A stretch of DNA of 64,000 nt from Fulvia fulva (GCF_020509005.1 NC_063022.1:2604001-2668000), one strand, 5' to 3'. Counted from the stretch's first letter, positions 1 through 11,786 are shown. Numbers and translations: made by a program. Notes: generated by a model from the letters alone, not told the origin.

Positions 1-1
1 C

Positions 2-367
2 GCCACGCTGGACGACATGGCACCTATTCACCTACTGTTCAAGCCGCAACGTGATGAATCCAATCTCCTCACCCGCTGTGGCCCCATCCTGACAAAAGCA
101 ATTGCTGTCCACAGCCTCATGCGAGCTATAGGCCACGAGCAGCACAGAAAGCCCCTTCGGATTGCCACGCTGGAGCTACAGCGTCTGCTAGTGGCGCTCG
201 GCGAGGTCATCATGCTAGACAACAACACTGCCCAGGCGACCGCGGCGTTGGAGCACTGCCCGCGGACTGGAGTTGTTGAGCAAGTGGTGGAGGAGAGTAG
301 AAGACATAGGAGTATGCTTGAAGGGCTGGAGAGGGAGATTTTGTCGGAGGACGTGGATATGGGGTGA
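2..367 (+). CDS. C-terminal part of an unrecognised protein (cut by window edge)
   Basis: The frame is open from the first bases of the window and stops with TGA at 365-367, so this is the 3' end of a longer gene whose start lies outside. About 121 residues are visible. They are mostly helical in character, with a Leu/Arg/Glu-rich stretch, and end in an acidic tail (SEDVDMG). The first in-frame ATG (17) is probably internal. The style recalls the tail of fungal Zn-cluster regulators, but no diagnostic motif is present, so no function is assigned. It is convergent with ASF1, whose stop lies about 230 bp downstream. Confidence 0.55.
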   Translation, partial: ATLDDMAPIHLLFKPQRDESNLLTRCGPILTKAIAVHSLMRAIGHEQHRKPLRIATLELQRLLVALGEVIMLDNNTAQATAALEHCPRTGVVEQVVEESRRHRSMLEGLEREILSEDVDMG

Positions 368-595
368 GATACCTGGTAGTAACGTCTGACGTGCTGGGAA
401 GTGATCGTGGGAGTTGGTGATGAAGCGATGCAGGCAGAACAAGGGTATCGCTGGCATTTCTGAAATGTTTCGTTATGACTCTCACGCTATCCTGCATCCG
501 CATCGCTCTCTAAGATATTTGGCATAATTCGCAGCACGTCTTCGTTGTCGTCTCCATCTCTAACACGCCATGACGACCTTGTTCGGGCTGCTCCC

Positions 596-1496
596 CTAGT
601 GCACCATCACATCGGCCGGCTGCTGTGCTTGCTGCTGGTGCGGGTGGCTATCTCCCATCTCCGTATCCATAGCATCGCCATTCTCCTCCGTACCTTCCTC
701 TTCCTCCTCCTCATCGTCCTCGTCGTCTTCACTCTCTGCCTCCAGATCCTCGCTAGCGGCATCACTTTCCTCACCTTTGTCGTTGCCATCGGCACCCTCC
801 ATCTCAGCATCCTCGTCGACCTTGGCAGTCGCCAGTGCCTCAGCATCACCCTCTAGAGGTGCACCTTCGTCTTGTGCCTCCTCCTCAAGCTCATCTTTGG
901 CATATGCCTCCTCATCGTCGTCCTGCTGATCGACATCTGGCTGCTCAGGTGGAAATTCGCTCGGCGCGCTCTCCTCAGAGTCCCACTTGATCTGGAAGCG
1001 GGTGACCCTAGGCTTGTCGGCGAGGATGTTACGGCGGATCTTGTCGAGGTCTGGCTTGGCGGGTGGTTCCTCGTTCATGGCGGGGTCGGTGTATTCATTG
1101 TTTACGTAGTAACCGACGCGGACAAACTCGCGTTCGTCGTAGGAGCAGGAGAGGAGGATGACAGTCACGCCGAGGATATCGCTGGCTGGGATGCGGGAGG
1201 TGTTGGGTGGGTCTGCCTCGAATACGAATTTGTTGACGCCGACGGGGATGGGGCCGACGAGGAGGGAGTCGAGTTCTTGGTCGTGGTCGGAGCTGGCTGA
1301 CGGTTAGATATGCTCTGAGTGTATGTACGACAGTGCACTGCACTTACGATGTAGCAGAGCCGACGTAGGTGAGCTTCCACTCGAGATCCTTCTGCAGTGG
1401 CTCGAGGCACTCGAAGGTGATCTCGAACTCGTATGGGGCGTTGAAGGCAGCCGGGTTGTTGCGCACGTTCACGTTGAGCAGCGATACTGTTGCCAT
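596..1496 (-). CDS. asf1: Histone H3-H4 chaperone ASF1
   Basis: Two exons, complement(596..1292, 1348..1496), give 281 aa. The N-terminal ~155 residues are the ASF1 immunoglobulin-like core: it starts MATVSLLNV, carries the family block [17 protein letters not shown], then [10 protein letters not shown] and VGYYVNNEY. The tail (~156-281) is extremely Asp/Glu-rich, as in yeast ASF1. The intron (1293-1347) has donor GTAAGTG; the second of two neighbouring AGs restores the family spacing [13 protein letters not shown] and the frame. ASF1 delivers H3-H4 to CAF-1 and HIRA during nucleosome assembly in the nucleus. It is transcribed divergently from the Sro7-like gene. Identity is certain; only the choice of acceptor is inferred. 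Confidence 0.96.
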
Positions 1497-2068
1497 GATG
1501 TGCTGTGTTATTTGCTTGTGTTGATGGTATGCTCGGTCGAGGCTGCTAATGGAACTTCGTTCTTCGGATGTTGTCCAACGGGGTGTCAATGTTGATGTGA
1601 GGTTACAGTGCGACATAGACAAACGCGTCTCGATAGCGCGTAGAGTGGCAGCCGCTCGGGACAACAAAGTGGAGGGAAGTCGTGGCCAATCACTAGCAGG
1701 CACATCTCGTGACCTGACACTGTGGCCCCATTGTCATACCATCTACAGCCTTACATAGCCGCCATAAGGCTATTGACTACCATCAGCAGATTCTTGAGAT
1801 GATACTGCTCAAAAAGATATCCATGCGAAAGAAGTCCAAACACGACATATTTCACTCTCGCTAGGCAACAACCACGCGGCTGACGTAGCGTGCCAACCTT
1901 ATTTTCATCCACTCTACCCATTGGCATGTGATCTGACAACTGACACCCTCGTTTAGCAAGCCATTGTGCGATAACTCGTGATCAGAAGTGTGTGACCACA
2001 AGATTTGGCTCCATGATAGACTCACATTCGATGGACAAGCCGTGAACAACATCACACTCCCTCCCGAA
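1497..2068. other. Divergent intergenic region ASF1 / Sro7-like
   Basis: These 572 bp separate two divergent start codons and must carry both promoters. No gene, TATA box or repeat stands out. Confidence 0.5.
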
Positions 2069-5000
2069 ATGGCTCACCTGCTTCGAGGAAAACAGGCGGG
2101 CATCCAGAACGACTTGAGTGCTGGCCTAAGCTCGGATCTATTCGCCATCGACGACGTCGCTCGCTTCGGTGTCAACTCCCAAATATCCTGTGTGGCCTAC
2201 GATCCCGTGCAGTCACTGCTGGCAGTGGGCACCAAAAGTTCCCAGTTCGGGCCCGGTCAGGTCTACCTCTTCGGCAAGGGCAGAATTCAAGCTGTATTGC
2301 CAACTCCCGCTAGAGGCGCGAGTATCAAAGAGCTCCAATTCTGTGCGGAAAAGTTGGTGGCATTGGACTCCAAGCACGATGTGATTTTGTACTCGATTGA
2401 GCTCAAGCGCATCATCACGACCTACTCGCCGCCAGGAGCAATTACGGCACTATGTACGGATCCAATGCTGGACTATGCACTTTTCGGACTACAGTCTGGA
2501 GAGATCCTAGCCTTTGACATGGATCGAGAGTCGCCTGCGCCCTTCAAAATCCCAAATCTGTGGCAAGAAGTCAACTCCAAGGCACGCATCTCAACCATAG
2601 TCTCGCTACAATTCCACCCACGAGATATCGGAACTCTGCTCATAGGGTACACAGAAGGCGCAGTCATCTACAGCTTCAAGCTGAACAAAGCTCTCCGCTT
2701 TTTCCAGTATGAAATACCACGTGGAGCACCGGGAGGTGACGGCGACCCTGCAGCGTCCAACATCGTGAGACGACCGAAACTGTCTCATGCTGTGTGGCAT
2801 CCGACTGGTGCATTCGTCATGACAGGACACGACGATAGCTCGATTGTGTTCTGGGACACCATGAAAGACGGCAGAATGCTGATGGCACGAACATTGACCG
2901 ACACACACGTGGCCACACCAGGCGCGACAACAGACAATGCTGGGATGCGGTCAGGAACTATGGCGATGAAAGAGCCTCTCTTCCTCATGAAGTGGTGTGC
3001 TAATCAGCAGGATTCAGAAGACACCATGATCTTGGTAGCGGGAGGTCAGTCTACGCAAGCGCCATCGAAAGGCTTGACACTCTTCGAGATGGGCAGGACA
3101 CCGGTGTACGCAACAAGCACATGGGATACATTGACCAACTACTTTGACTCGCCAAAGCGTCAACGGATACTTCCCACACCTCCTGGCGCGGAAGTCGTTC
3201 ATTTCTGCTTGATACCTAGGACATCACCACATTTTGCCGGGGCTCATGATCCGATCGCCATCATTGCTCTTCTATCCTCTGGCGAACTGCTCACGTTGTC
3301 CTTCCCTTCTGGCATGCCGATCAGCCCCACAAATCAGCTTCATCTTTCTCTAGCGCTAGTACATCCTTTCGTCAAGACGCTCAATACTGCTCAAGTCGAG
3401 CGTGAGAAGTGGCTGGGTCTGCAAGAGCGCCGTGCACAGGGTCCTCCCATTCTGCAAGGTGGCACTGAGATGCCAAGTCATCTAAGGAGATACGAGACAA
3501 GAAGCATAGCTCAAAGCATACATGCAGATGGCACAGTCCGACTTTGGGATCCCGGCTATGGCGACGAGATCGAGAACGAGAAGGTGCTGCAAGTCGACGT
3601 TGCGAGAGCACTGGGACGCTGGAACGAGATTGACATCACGGAAACTTCATTCGCAGGCAACAGTGCTGAGTTGACCATTGGCATGCGCAGTGGCGAGGTC
3701 ATCGTCTTCCGCTGGGGCACGAATAGGAATTCTGGCAGAGAACCACCCCAAGCACAACCGAATCAGCCGGGCGCTTTGACGAGTATCACTGATCGTGTTG
3801 AACCGTCTCTCAGTGAAGGTCTGTGTCCTTTCACGCTACTCGACCAGAAAGATGGTCCAGTCACAGCCGTCTGTAACTCAGAGATCGGCTTCGTCGCGGC
3901 AGGATTCGAGGGTGGCGGTATTGTCCTCATCGATCTTCGCGGACCTGCCGTCATTCTGAACACTTCTGTACAAGACTTCGCCAGACACCAAAAGACAGGA
4001 AGCCTACGACGACGCTCCAGCAGCGCCGGCAACAAGCCCGAATGGGTCACATCGCTGACCTTCAGCATCTTGACTCTAGAAGGAGAAGGCTACAGCTCGA
4101 TCCTGCTTCACGCTGGCACAAACTCGGGCAACCTGGCCAGCTTCAAGATAATACCAGTCCCAAGCGGACGATACACAGCACAATACGCCGGCCATGTACA
4201 ACTCGACAGCAGCAAGATCATGTACATCTCACCCATCAACGCCGACTCAGGCAAGCCCGCGACAGCATCACAAACAGCAATGGGCAGCCTCCGCACCGGC
4301 CTCAAAGTCAACGGCGCCCTCGTAACAGTAACCCCAACCAGCATCCACATCTTCCGCCCAGCAACCTCCAAAGGCGCTCACAAATCCTTCGACTCCTTCT
4401 TCTGCGACAAAGCCGGCATAATCCACTCCCACTCCCACGGCTACGCCCTGCTTGGCCTCTTCGGCGACGGCAAAGCACGCGCATTCTCCATCCCCTCCCT
4501 CCGCGAACTCGCATCAATAGACCTCACCAGTCTTGACGTCCGCCAACTCCACAAAGCAACCATCTCCCCCACCGGCACAATCCTCGCCTTCACAGGACCC
4601 AGCGAACTGGCCCTCCTCAGCATCTTCGGCACAGGCGAACCCCTAACCCGCCGTCAAGACCGTCTCTTCTCCCCCGGCCGCCTCATCCCACCACGCCCTA
4701 CCATCTCAAATATCCAATGGGTGACGGGTACGCAATACATCACGCCCGCAGACATGGATATCCTCATCGGCGGGCCTGACCGGCCTCCTAGCAAGAGGAT
4801 GCTTGCCCAAGCCCGCGACGAGGAGGAACAGCGACGCAGAGCGGGGAGGTCGAGTGCCAGTGCAGCGAACAATGCGCAGAGTGATGAGGGGTACTGGGGC
4901 TATATGCAGCGGCAGTTGGCGGAGAGGACGGAGAAGTTGGGGTTGGTGGGGGATAATATGGATAATTTGGAGAGGAATTCGGCGAATTGGCTGGAGGATG

Positions 5001-5139
5001 TTAATAAGTTTGTTGGGAAGCAGAAGAGGAGTGCTGCTACGGGGAGTAAGTTCTATCGAAGTCTGAGAGTGGCGGCGCTGAGATGGGGTTGAGCTGACTT
5101 GATGGTGCTACAGTTATCAAAGCACGGTTCGGCTTGTGA
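2069..5139 (+). CDS. Lethal giant larvae/tomosyn family protein (Sro7/Sro77-like) for exocytosis
   Basis: Exons 2069..5045 and 5114..5139 give 1000 aa. The start MAHLLRGKQAG is chosen because it is the conserved N-terminus of fungal Sro7 homologues; the frame is open further upstream but only with non-ATG starts. WD-like beta-propeller repeats fill most of the protein, for example SCVAYDPVQSLLAVGT and HAVWHPTGAFVMTGHDDSS. The C-terminus has an R-SNARE-like helix (about 925-985, ERTEKLGLVGDNMDNLE...). A plain reading of the last codons gives an arbitrary tail. A 68 nt intron (GTAAGT, branch CTGAC at 5094-5098, CAG) instead gives the tail TGIIKARFGL, typical of the family. Known role of the family: binds Sec9/SNAP25-type t-SNAREs and Sec4/exocyst at sites of polarised secretion. 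Confidence 0.92.
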
Positions 5140-8100
5140 GAGTCCTGTGGCTACTTACCATGCCTGGCGACGTCCCGACGACCAGATTGTGGGCGCCGTG
5201 TGGCGGTCGCAGAACTGATGCATCTCGACGATCTAGTGTAACCAGGCGTGTCTCGAGAGGATGTTGGAGAGGATGATGGAAACGCTACGAGCTCGGTATC
5301 GGTAACCTTGTTTGCGAGGGCGGTCATCCCATGGGAACCCACGGTGTACTGGCCTCGCTCGTCATGAAGTGTACTTGCTTTTGGACTAGTATGCTGAGGC
5401 TCTGGGAATGGCAAATCCTGCTGGCGCAGGATGTCGTGAACAGAATGTGTATCTATAGCATCCTCCGCCGAAGTAGTTCTGTCTGTCAGCCTTGTCGCCG
5501 AAGCGCTGGGCTTCGGACTCCACCAATGCGCCATTGATATTGAAATGGCCTCTTAAACAATAGGCCGCATGTTTGACCTGATTGTAACGCAGGCGGAGAC
5601 CATGCCAGGGGAATGAAGCATCTCTGCCTCGGTGGGCGGAGTTTGCCATCACACAAGAACGTGCCTCTTCATCTATTCCCAGTATCACTGATGAAGAGCG
5701 CCACGCGTTCGACGAGGCCGACCGCGAATTCGCTGTCGCTTCGCTGTCGATACTCCGGAGGACACATCCTAGCTGTCGATGATTGTCATTGCGGGAGTTG
5801 CATAAGTGGCCAGGCGAGGCAAGGCCTGCCAGTCGGCTCTGGTTGCGGGATGCGGGATGCGGGTCTGAGGCTTTTTTGTTTTGAAGCTGGATTACATCAA
5901 TGTTGTTCTGCGAACTTGTGCCGCAGGTGAGAGAAGTGTGTCTTTGGAATACGACAGAAAGTCTAGACCAGATCACCATCGTGATGCGCTGTGGAGCCCC
6001 TGGTCAGTGGTGGTCTCGGGAGTGGTAGACGTGGAGTTTTGCCGACGGGTGTGCGCCGATGAAATGTGAACCTGGATCAATCATCGATAGTTTTGCGCGG
6101 AAGAGGCAGCAGTCTTGGTGCAAATGTCTTGTGCGGTGGGTCCTTGTTGATGCTCGGGCAGTTTTCTCCTTGAAGTGCTATTCGTGTAAATTAGTAGTAA
6201 GATCAAAGGAATTATCGGTCTGCCACGGGAAGCATCAACGTGTTCATCAAGACTCCACTCGTGTTCAACATGAACAGCGGTGTTTGTAATGAATGATGAA
6301 AGCCGCGGTGCAAAGCGTGGAGAGTGGTACAGCACACAGCATCAGCAGGGAACATGCATGTGGTCTTGTGCCCAAGTCTTGAGCATTTTAACCAAAACTT
6401 TGTGGTCCACCCTGTGCTATTGGTTGAAACGGCAGATGGATGCGCTTCGACCTCGTGGCAGAAGGGTGATGTTGGTAACAAATAAACAGCAGTCGCGGTG
6501 GGTTGAGACGCAAAGGGTTGTGGCAGTTCTGTCCGGATGGTGGGCAAATCAAAGGTACCGGCGACACGCTGTGTTGTTGAACGTGACAAGACGGGTTATT
6601 GACGCCCTCGCGGTGTGGCTTTTGAGTCGTGTTTCAACGGGCTTGCCCGTCACTCGGCCGACAGCTTTGAAACACGCCGGTCGACGCAGCTTTTGCAGAG
6701 ATTGAGCGGCGACACGAGGGTGCAATGTATGGAATGCCGTGATGCGTGCTGTTGTTCATCGCCGTGAAGACGATGTGGACGATGTGTGAGATGATGATTG
6801 CATAGGAAATGTGAGCGAATATCCGGCGGGAGTCGTGTTTAGCAGGCGATGAAAGCCGCTTCCCAGTTGAGAAACGACTCAGCAAGGATACCCTTTTGGG
6901 AAGCAATGAGGATACGCAATCTTCGCGCTTGGACGGCGTGGAAAGGACTCGCCGCCGACATCCGGTGCAAATTGTTCCCGCATAACTTGTGCGACTGCCA
7001 GAGACGTGCTTTGCGGCGTCTGTCAAGTGCACATGTATGATCTGGCGTGTAGTTCGTCCGCCGCAGAACAGGTGGAAGTCATTGTTGTTTCAGCAGACTG
7101 CGAGACTCCGAGCCTTGGCGATGGGTATTCACGATTCACGAGTGGACGTTGAGAGGCTCAAGCCGTTGGCAGGGGTCGCGGAGGCATGGCAGCGAATGAG
7201 AGCGGTGCACGCGCTCCTTTTTCTCTGGGCTGCGTCGTGTCGGCTGCGGCGTACCTTACAGTAGCGGTGCCTTGGCGGCGCGCATGGCAAAGATCCCCCT
7301 TCCGCCGAGTTGTGCTGAGAAGTGCTGCTGCAGCTGGGCTCTCACGCTTCGTGTCCATCGTGTCGACGCCAACTCTGCCCATCATTTGCTCGAGACCACA
7401 CTAGGCCGTACACTGCCACTCCCAAACCACACGCGCTCTCTCTCACTCTCCACCACCACCAACACCATCATCACATCGACACGACACACCTCTTCTCACT
7501 GTCACTCTTTCACGGGAATAGGCGTTCGTTTCTTTCGTAACATTCGTTTGGTGTACAACGCGACCGAGAGTGCTGCGCGTAGCGGATGACCCGGACGGCT
7601 TTATGCGACCGAGCGACGAGTAACCTGACCCGACCGACTTCCACCCTTTCCTGAAACGCGACCGAGTGCAGCGTCGAATACCTGCTTGTTGCGTGTTGTA
7701 CAGAGGCAAGCAGCATCCGTCACCCGATCCATTGGAGTCACTCGGACGAGCAAGCGAGGCACAGAGAATCGCCCGGCGCCTTGCAGTGAGACGGAACGCG
7801 AGAGTAGCCACCAGCGACGGCGACGGCGACAACGACGAGATACCATCGAGACACGACCAGCATCAATAATCAGCATCTGCACACACTGCCTGCGTGGCAT
7901 GAACTAGACGAGCGGGAGTGGACAGACTCCTCGAGTGAAGAGACATACCACCGCCGACCGGCCAAGTCTCTTCCCTTTCTCTTCTCCTGTCCGCGGGTCA
8001 CGCTTGCGCTGCTGGCAGCCGCAAACAAAGGTGCGCATCTTCTAATTATTGCCTCTGCACGTCACCTGCCCTTTCACCATACACCACCTCATTCTCCTCA

Positions 8101-8263
8101 CCACCCCTAGTGTGAATACCGATCACCCGCCGCGAAATCGAACATGCACTAACACCTTTCGCCCAGCCAGGCGTTCTCGATCACTTCGCTTGAACTGCCA
8201 TATTCGTCTGCATCTTACGCTTCACCTCCTTGCATCGGCAGACTCGAACATCTTACCGCCACC
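5140..8263. other. 3.1 kb without a supported gene, upstream of the WSC sensor
   Basis: Several open frames occur on both strands. The longest are minus-strand 5386-5979 and 5151-5534, rich in Ser/Arg/Thr, but none shows a recognisable domain or a splice-joined extension. From about 7400 to 8260 the plus strand is pyrimidine-rich with CCACCA/CTCT runs, as in long 5' leaders of highly expressed fungal genes. This is likely promoter plus leader of the WSC gene at 8264. A small species-specific minus-strand gene at 5151-5979 cannot be excluded. Confidence 0.4.
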
Positions 8264-9314
8264 ATGCCATCAACACTTCGAGCCACGACCGCGTATGCGG
8301 CGCACACTTTCACCCTCCTGTCGCTCCTCACAGCCTCCGCCATGGCGCACGCCGCACCCTCTCTCGATGACTTGGGCTCCATGCACATGAACGACATGCA
8401 GAAGCGTGTGCCAAATGGCTACCTTGGCTGCTTCTCATCTTCTGGAAGCTTGGACGACCTAGGATCATACATGTACCAAGCTAGTGGATACTGTTTGGAA
8501 AAATGTTCTGGCCAGGCCATCACGGCTCTTACTGGAGGCGATACCTGCTTGTGTGGTGACATAGCACCTTCACTAGGCGACAAAGTCGACAACTCCAAGT
8601 GCTCCATCAACTGCAATGGTTATCCCGTGGAAAAGTGTACGTGTTGTAACCACATGTGACACGGTTCTGATGCTAACATTGCCAATAGGTGGTGGAGACG
8701 GCTTCTACACAGTATATGCTACCGACGGTCAAGTCGGTGGAGTAGAGTACGCAGACGGTGGCTCGACATCATCGTCTTCATCGGCCGACGGCTCGACTAC
8801 CGAAGCACCATCGTCCACAGGAAAGCCTAGTGTTGTATCCAGCACAGTAGCGGGCGGCTCGACCGTAATTGTCACGATACAACCAACGAGCGACCCACAA
8901 TCAACATCGTCATTGGATGGTGGCGGCGGTGGCGGTGGTGACGGCGGCACCAACACAGCTGGCATTGCTGCTGGCGTGGTAGTGGGTGTGGTAGCATTTG
9001 CTGGCCTCATCGCCGGTCTAGTGTTCTGCATCCGCAGGAAGAAGCAAAAGGAGGCCGAAGAAGAGTTCAGACAGAAGAACCAAGTGTCGGACTTTATGCG
9101 CGGCTCAAACGAGAGGAAACCACCAGGCACAGGCTACAGTGGGCTGAGCGACCAACGACTAGATCCCGAAGCCGGCGCACGACGAAACAGTGTGGGCAGT
9201 CTGGCAGATAACCAGGACTACTCGAGGAGGATATTAAGGGTATGACAGAACATCATCGCACTGACATTGGACATGCTGACAGATCACTAGGTGGCCAATC
9301 CGGACTCAAGTTAG
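8264..9314 (+). CDS. WSC-domain cell-wall integrity sensor (single-pass membrane protein)
   Basis: Three exons, 8264..8636, 8689..9239 and 9291..9314, give 315 aa. Order: signal peptide (1-30, ending AMAHA), WSC domain (about 53-135) with its ladder of paired cysteines (YLGCF, CLEKC, TCLCG, CSINC, CGG), a Ser/Thr-rich stalk, a Gly run, one transmembrane helix (about 213-237, AGIAAGVVVGVVAFAGLIAG) and a cytoplasmic tail starting RRKKQK. The 24 nt last exon supplies the end RVANPDSS; an NPD-containing tail is typical of yeast and fungal Wsc sensors. Both introns have clear signals (GTACGT...AATAG; GTATGA...GCTGAC...CTAG). Sensors of this family report wall stress to Rom2-Rho1-PKC. The Ser/Thr stalk is shorter than in yeast Wsc1. 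Confidence 0.93.
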
Positions 9315-10239
9315 GAACCGTTCGATGATAACATCACCCCTTTACGCCACGACCCTCCCTCCCCACCGCATCAGCGCAGGCTCAGTAAGCGGCGGCCATG
9401 CGACGTACCCTTTTGACGACATGGAGAATCCGACACGAATTACATAGAAGTAAGGATCGCTCGGGATCACCAATCACAATCATCTCTCTCACACTCACAC
9501 TGGCGCTCTTATGGGTGGGACACGGTATACGATCTATTGTCGAATGAAATGGAAGGAAGGTGATACCTCTTTTCTCGACCGTTGTGAAAACCTCATCGTC
9601 GAGTGGAGCTTTTGTCAACGTTAGCGATATGCGAATGCTTCTCCTTTTTCGATTACTGTTGATACCCGGACGAGGATGTCGAATCGAAAGTTCTTTTGAT
9701 GAAGATGTTGTGTCCATGACAGTCGATCTCATTTTCGCTGCGCTGACAATTTTAGGGACTTTGTGTTCACCAGCTATACCGAACCATGCTTGCTACTGAC
9801 AAGAAGTAGTATTCAGAAGGCCACCACATCGGCCGTGTCATCAGCAATGACTAATCACATCCAGCTCCTCCCTGCCGCTGCAACACAATAGCTCACGCTG
9901 CCATCGCAGTATCACGAGCCACGATCCTGATCAGCAAGACGAGCGAAACACTGTCCCATGGCGGTAAGCGATCATAACATACCGTGTTCCGCATCTCTTG
10001 ACCATGACGAAGTCGACAGCCTTGAGGATACTACCTCATCTACTGTCTACGAACCGAGATATCAGCGGAAGACAGACAGTGAACAAGCGAATTAGCAGAC
10101 TCGAGTCAAGATCCTTGCGTGCGCACATTTTCGAGAGTGTTGCGTCTAGACTCGAGGCCAGCTTTTGCGACTGATATTGGAGGATGAGCTGGACCATGAT
10201 ATAGGGCCAGTTGGCATGGGTGGACGCTGGCTTAGTAGG

Positions 10240-10815
10240 GCACTTTGGGTGCTCCCATTAGCTCGGACTATTTGAAAACCTGTGAGAGCGATTCCTGACA
10301 CTCTTGAAGTGGTAGCGCATAGCAAGTGCAATGCATACCCGACATCGAAAAACAGTAGGCACGGGATGTTCTGCTGGCTGGAGGTTGGGTTAGTGCACGC
10401 TATGGGTGCTCCCCTTAGCTTGAATCATTCGACCGCCATTGAGAGCGGACAAAGAGATTTTTGGAGTGGTAGAGCTGCTGCAGCTCGAAATACGCGCTGC
10501 AATAGAGCATGTTGAGAACAAAGGAACTCGAGATGAAGTCGGGATACAGGTCTGGGTTGAAGATGAGTTAGATGACACTATGGGTGCTCCCCTTAGCTTG
10601 GGCTGTATGACTGCCAGTGAGAGCGATTCATAAGAATTTTGAAGTGGTAGAGCTCATGCAGGTCTGGAGGTACGCAGCGATAGGGTATGTTGAGGACAAT
10701 GGATCTCGATATAAAGACGGGCTGTGACAATGGACGAAGGCTGGGTTAGTGGCCACCATAGGTGCTCTCCTTAGCTTTGGATGTTTGACTGCCAGTGAAA
10801 GCGACGTGTCGCCCT
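10240..10815. repeat. Degenerate tandem repeat, four copies, ~160-180 bp unit
   Basis: The marker GGGTGCTCCCCTTAGCTTG and close variants recur at about 10245, 10402, 10579 and 10758, spaced 157, 177 and 179 bp. It is followed by GACTGCCAGTGAGAGCGA-like and GAAGTGGTAGAGCT-like blocks. The second to fourth copies are the most alike. On the minus strand the copies translate to related peptides (…KAKGSTH…, …LAVKHPKLRRAP…) but with stops and shifted frames, so this is repeat decay and not a repeat protein. No terminal repeats of a transposon were seen. Confidence 0.75.
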
Positions 10816-11159
10816 CCATCCATGGAAGGGCTCATGCAGGTACTCGGAGCTACCAGAGGTACTCGATAGCTTTTTTGTCGAGCTCGAGCGGTAGCGAAGC
10901 CTACTCGTTCAACCGGATCTGTGATGCGGCTTGCCGCCGGCGCCAACTGTGCAGCACTTTCAGAAAACTGGTGAGACGTCTCTCGAGCCGCATATCGTGT
11001 AACATAGCTATAATTCACACTGCGACTGCTCGTGAGCACCACAGACCTACTTCCTAAATCAGACCGCTGCTATCGCTCGGTGTTGTTGGTGTTGAAGTGA
11101 AGCCACCAAGATCCGAGCTTGCGAGGGTCTAAGATGCTTGGGCGCAGAATGGGCGCCGA

Positions 11160-11510
11160 GCCAGCTGTAATTTGCCCTCCTAACTTGAAACAGCACGACC
11201 ACAACGTATATACACAAATTTGAGGGCTAGAATTAGGCTGTCTTATTGTTGACTCGGAGTTCCAGCTTTTAGGGAGTTCATTGGAGCTATAGCTAGAAAT
11301 CCGGTTTTAGAGGGATGCCTACTGCTAGAAATCTTATGCAAGGTTTTATTTGCGCAATAGATCCTTTGTAATAACATAAACAACGAGCTGTCGCTCTTAT
11401 TCCCTTGTTTTAGGGACCACGAGATACTTAGATATATCCAAGTTGTAGGTGTTATATTGTTGCACAGGAGGGCTACAAAAGCCGGCCTTTTAATGCCCAT
11501 TGTGAACCCA
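11160..11510. other. AT-richer island, possible transposon remnant
   Basis: Composition changes to TA-rich words (CTATAGCTAGAAATC, TTAGATATATCC, TTATATTGTTGC), unlike the GC-balanced flanks. A minus-strand frame (11243-11500) is open but unrecognised. It lies directly beside the 60 bp hairpin at 11518. A C-to-T-mutated element fragment is the likely origin, by inference only. Confidence 0.35.
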
Positions 11511-11517
11511 GCTGCCT

Positions 11518-11577
11518 CAGACGCTCCGCCAAGAAAGCTTTCAGGTCACCTGACCAAGCTTTCTTGAGGAGCGTCTG
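11518..11577. repeat. Imperfect 60 bp inverted repeat (hairpin)
   Basis: Three nested arms pair: CAGACGCTCC (11518-11527) with GGAGCGTCTG (11568-11577), AAGAAAGCTT (11531-11540) with AAGCTTTCTT (11556-11565), and TCAGGT with ACCTGA around a one-base centre (11547). Unpaired bases are few (GCC, GA, CC). It lies 210 bp upstream of the helicase start. It could be an excised or solo terminal inverted repeat of a DNA transposon, or a cruciform-forming element. Confidence 0.85.
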
Positions 11578-11786
11578 GTTTAGGAGGTAGCCACAGACGG
11601 TCAATGGAAACTCGAGCGATGGCTAGCGCGTCACATGATCGATGGTTCATGCTGGGCGGATCGTAGCCGCGTACCCTAGATAGCGCCGGCAGAGCCGTGT
11701 CCAATCGAAATTTTGCTTCCTTGCTCCATGAACTTGCCTCTCGCTCGAATCTATATCCGTAACTTGATATCGCCGCAGACACAACC

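Larger units (their letters stand above)
9315..11786. other. Repeat-bearing intergenic stretch between the WSC and DHR2 genes
   Basis: No gene is supported in these 2.5 kb. The region carries a degenerate tandem repeat (about 10.24-10.81 kb), an AT-richer island (about 11.16-11.51 kb) and a hairpin (11518-11577), each listed separately. The last ~200 bp before 11787 should contain the helicase promoter. Confidence 0.5.

Noticed and set aside
596..1168. ASF1 read as a 190 aa protein beginning at GTG
   Set aside because: It lacks the conserved N-terminus; the spliced 281 aa model restores it.
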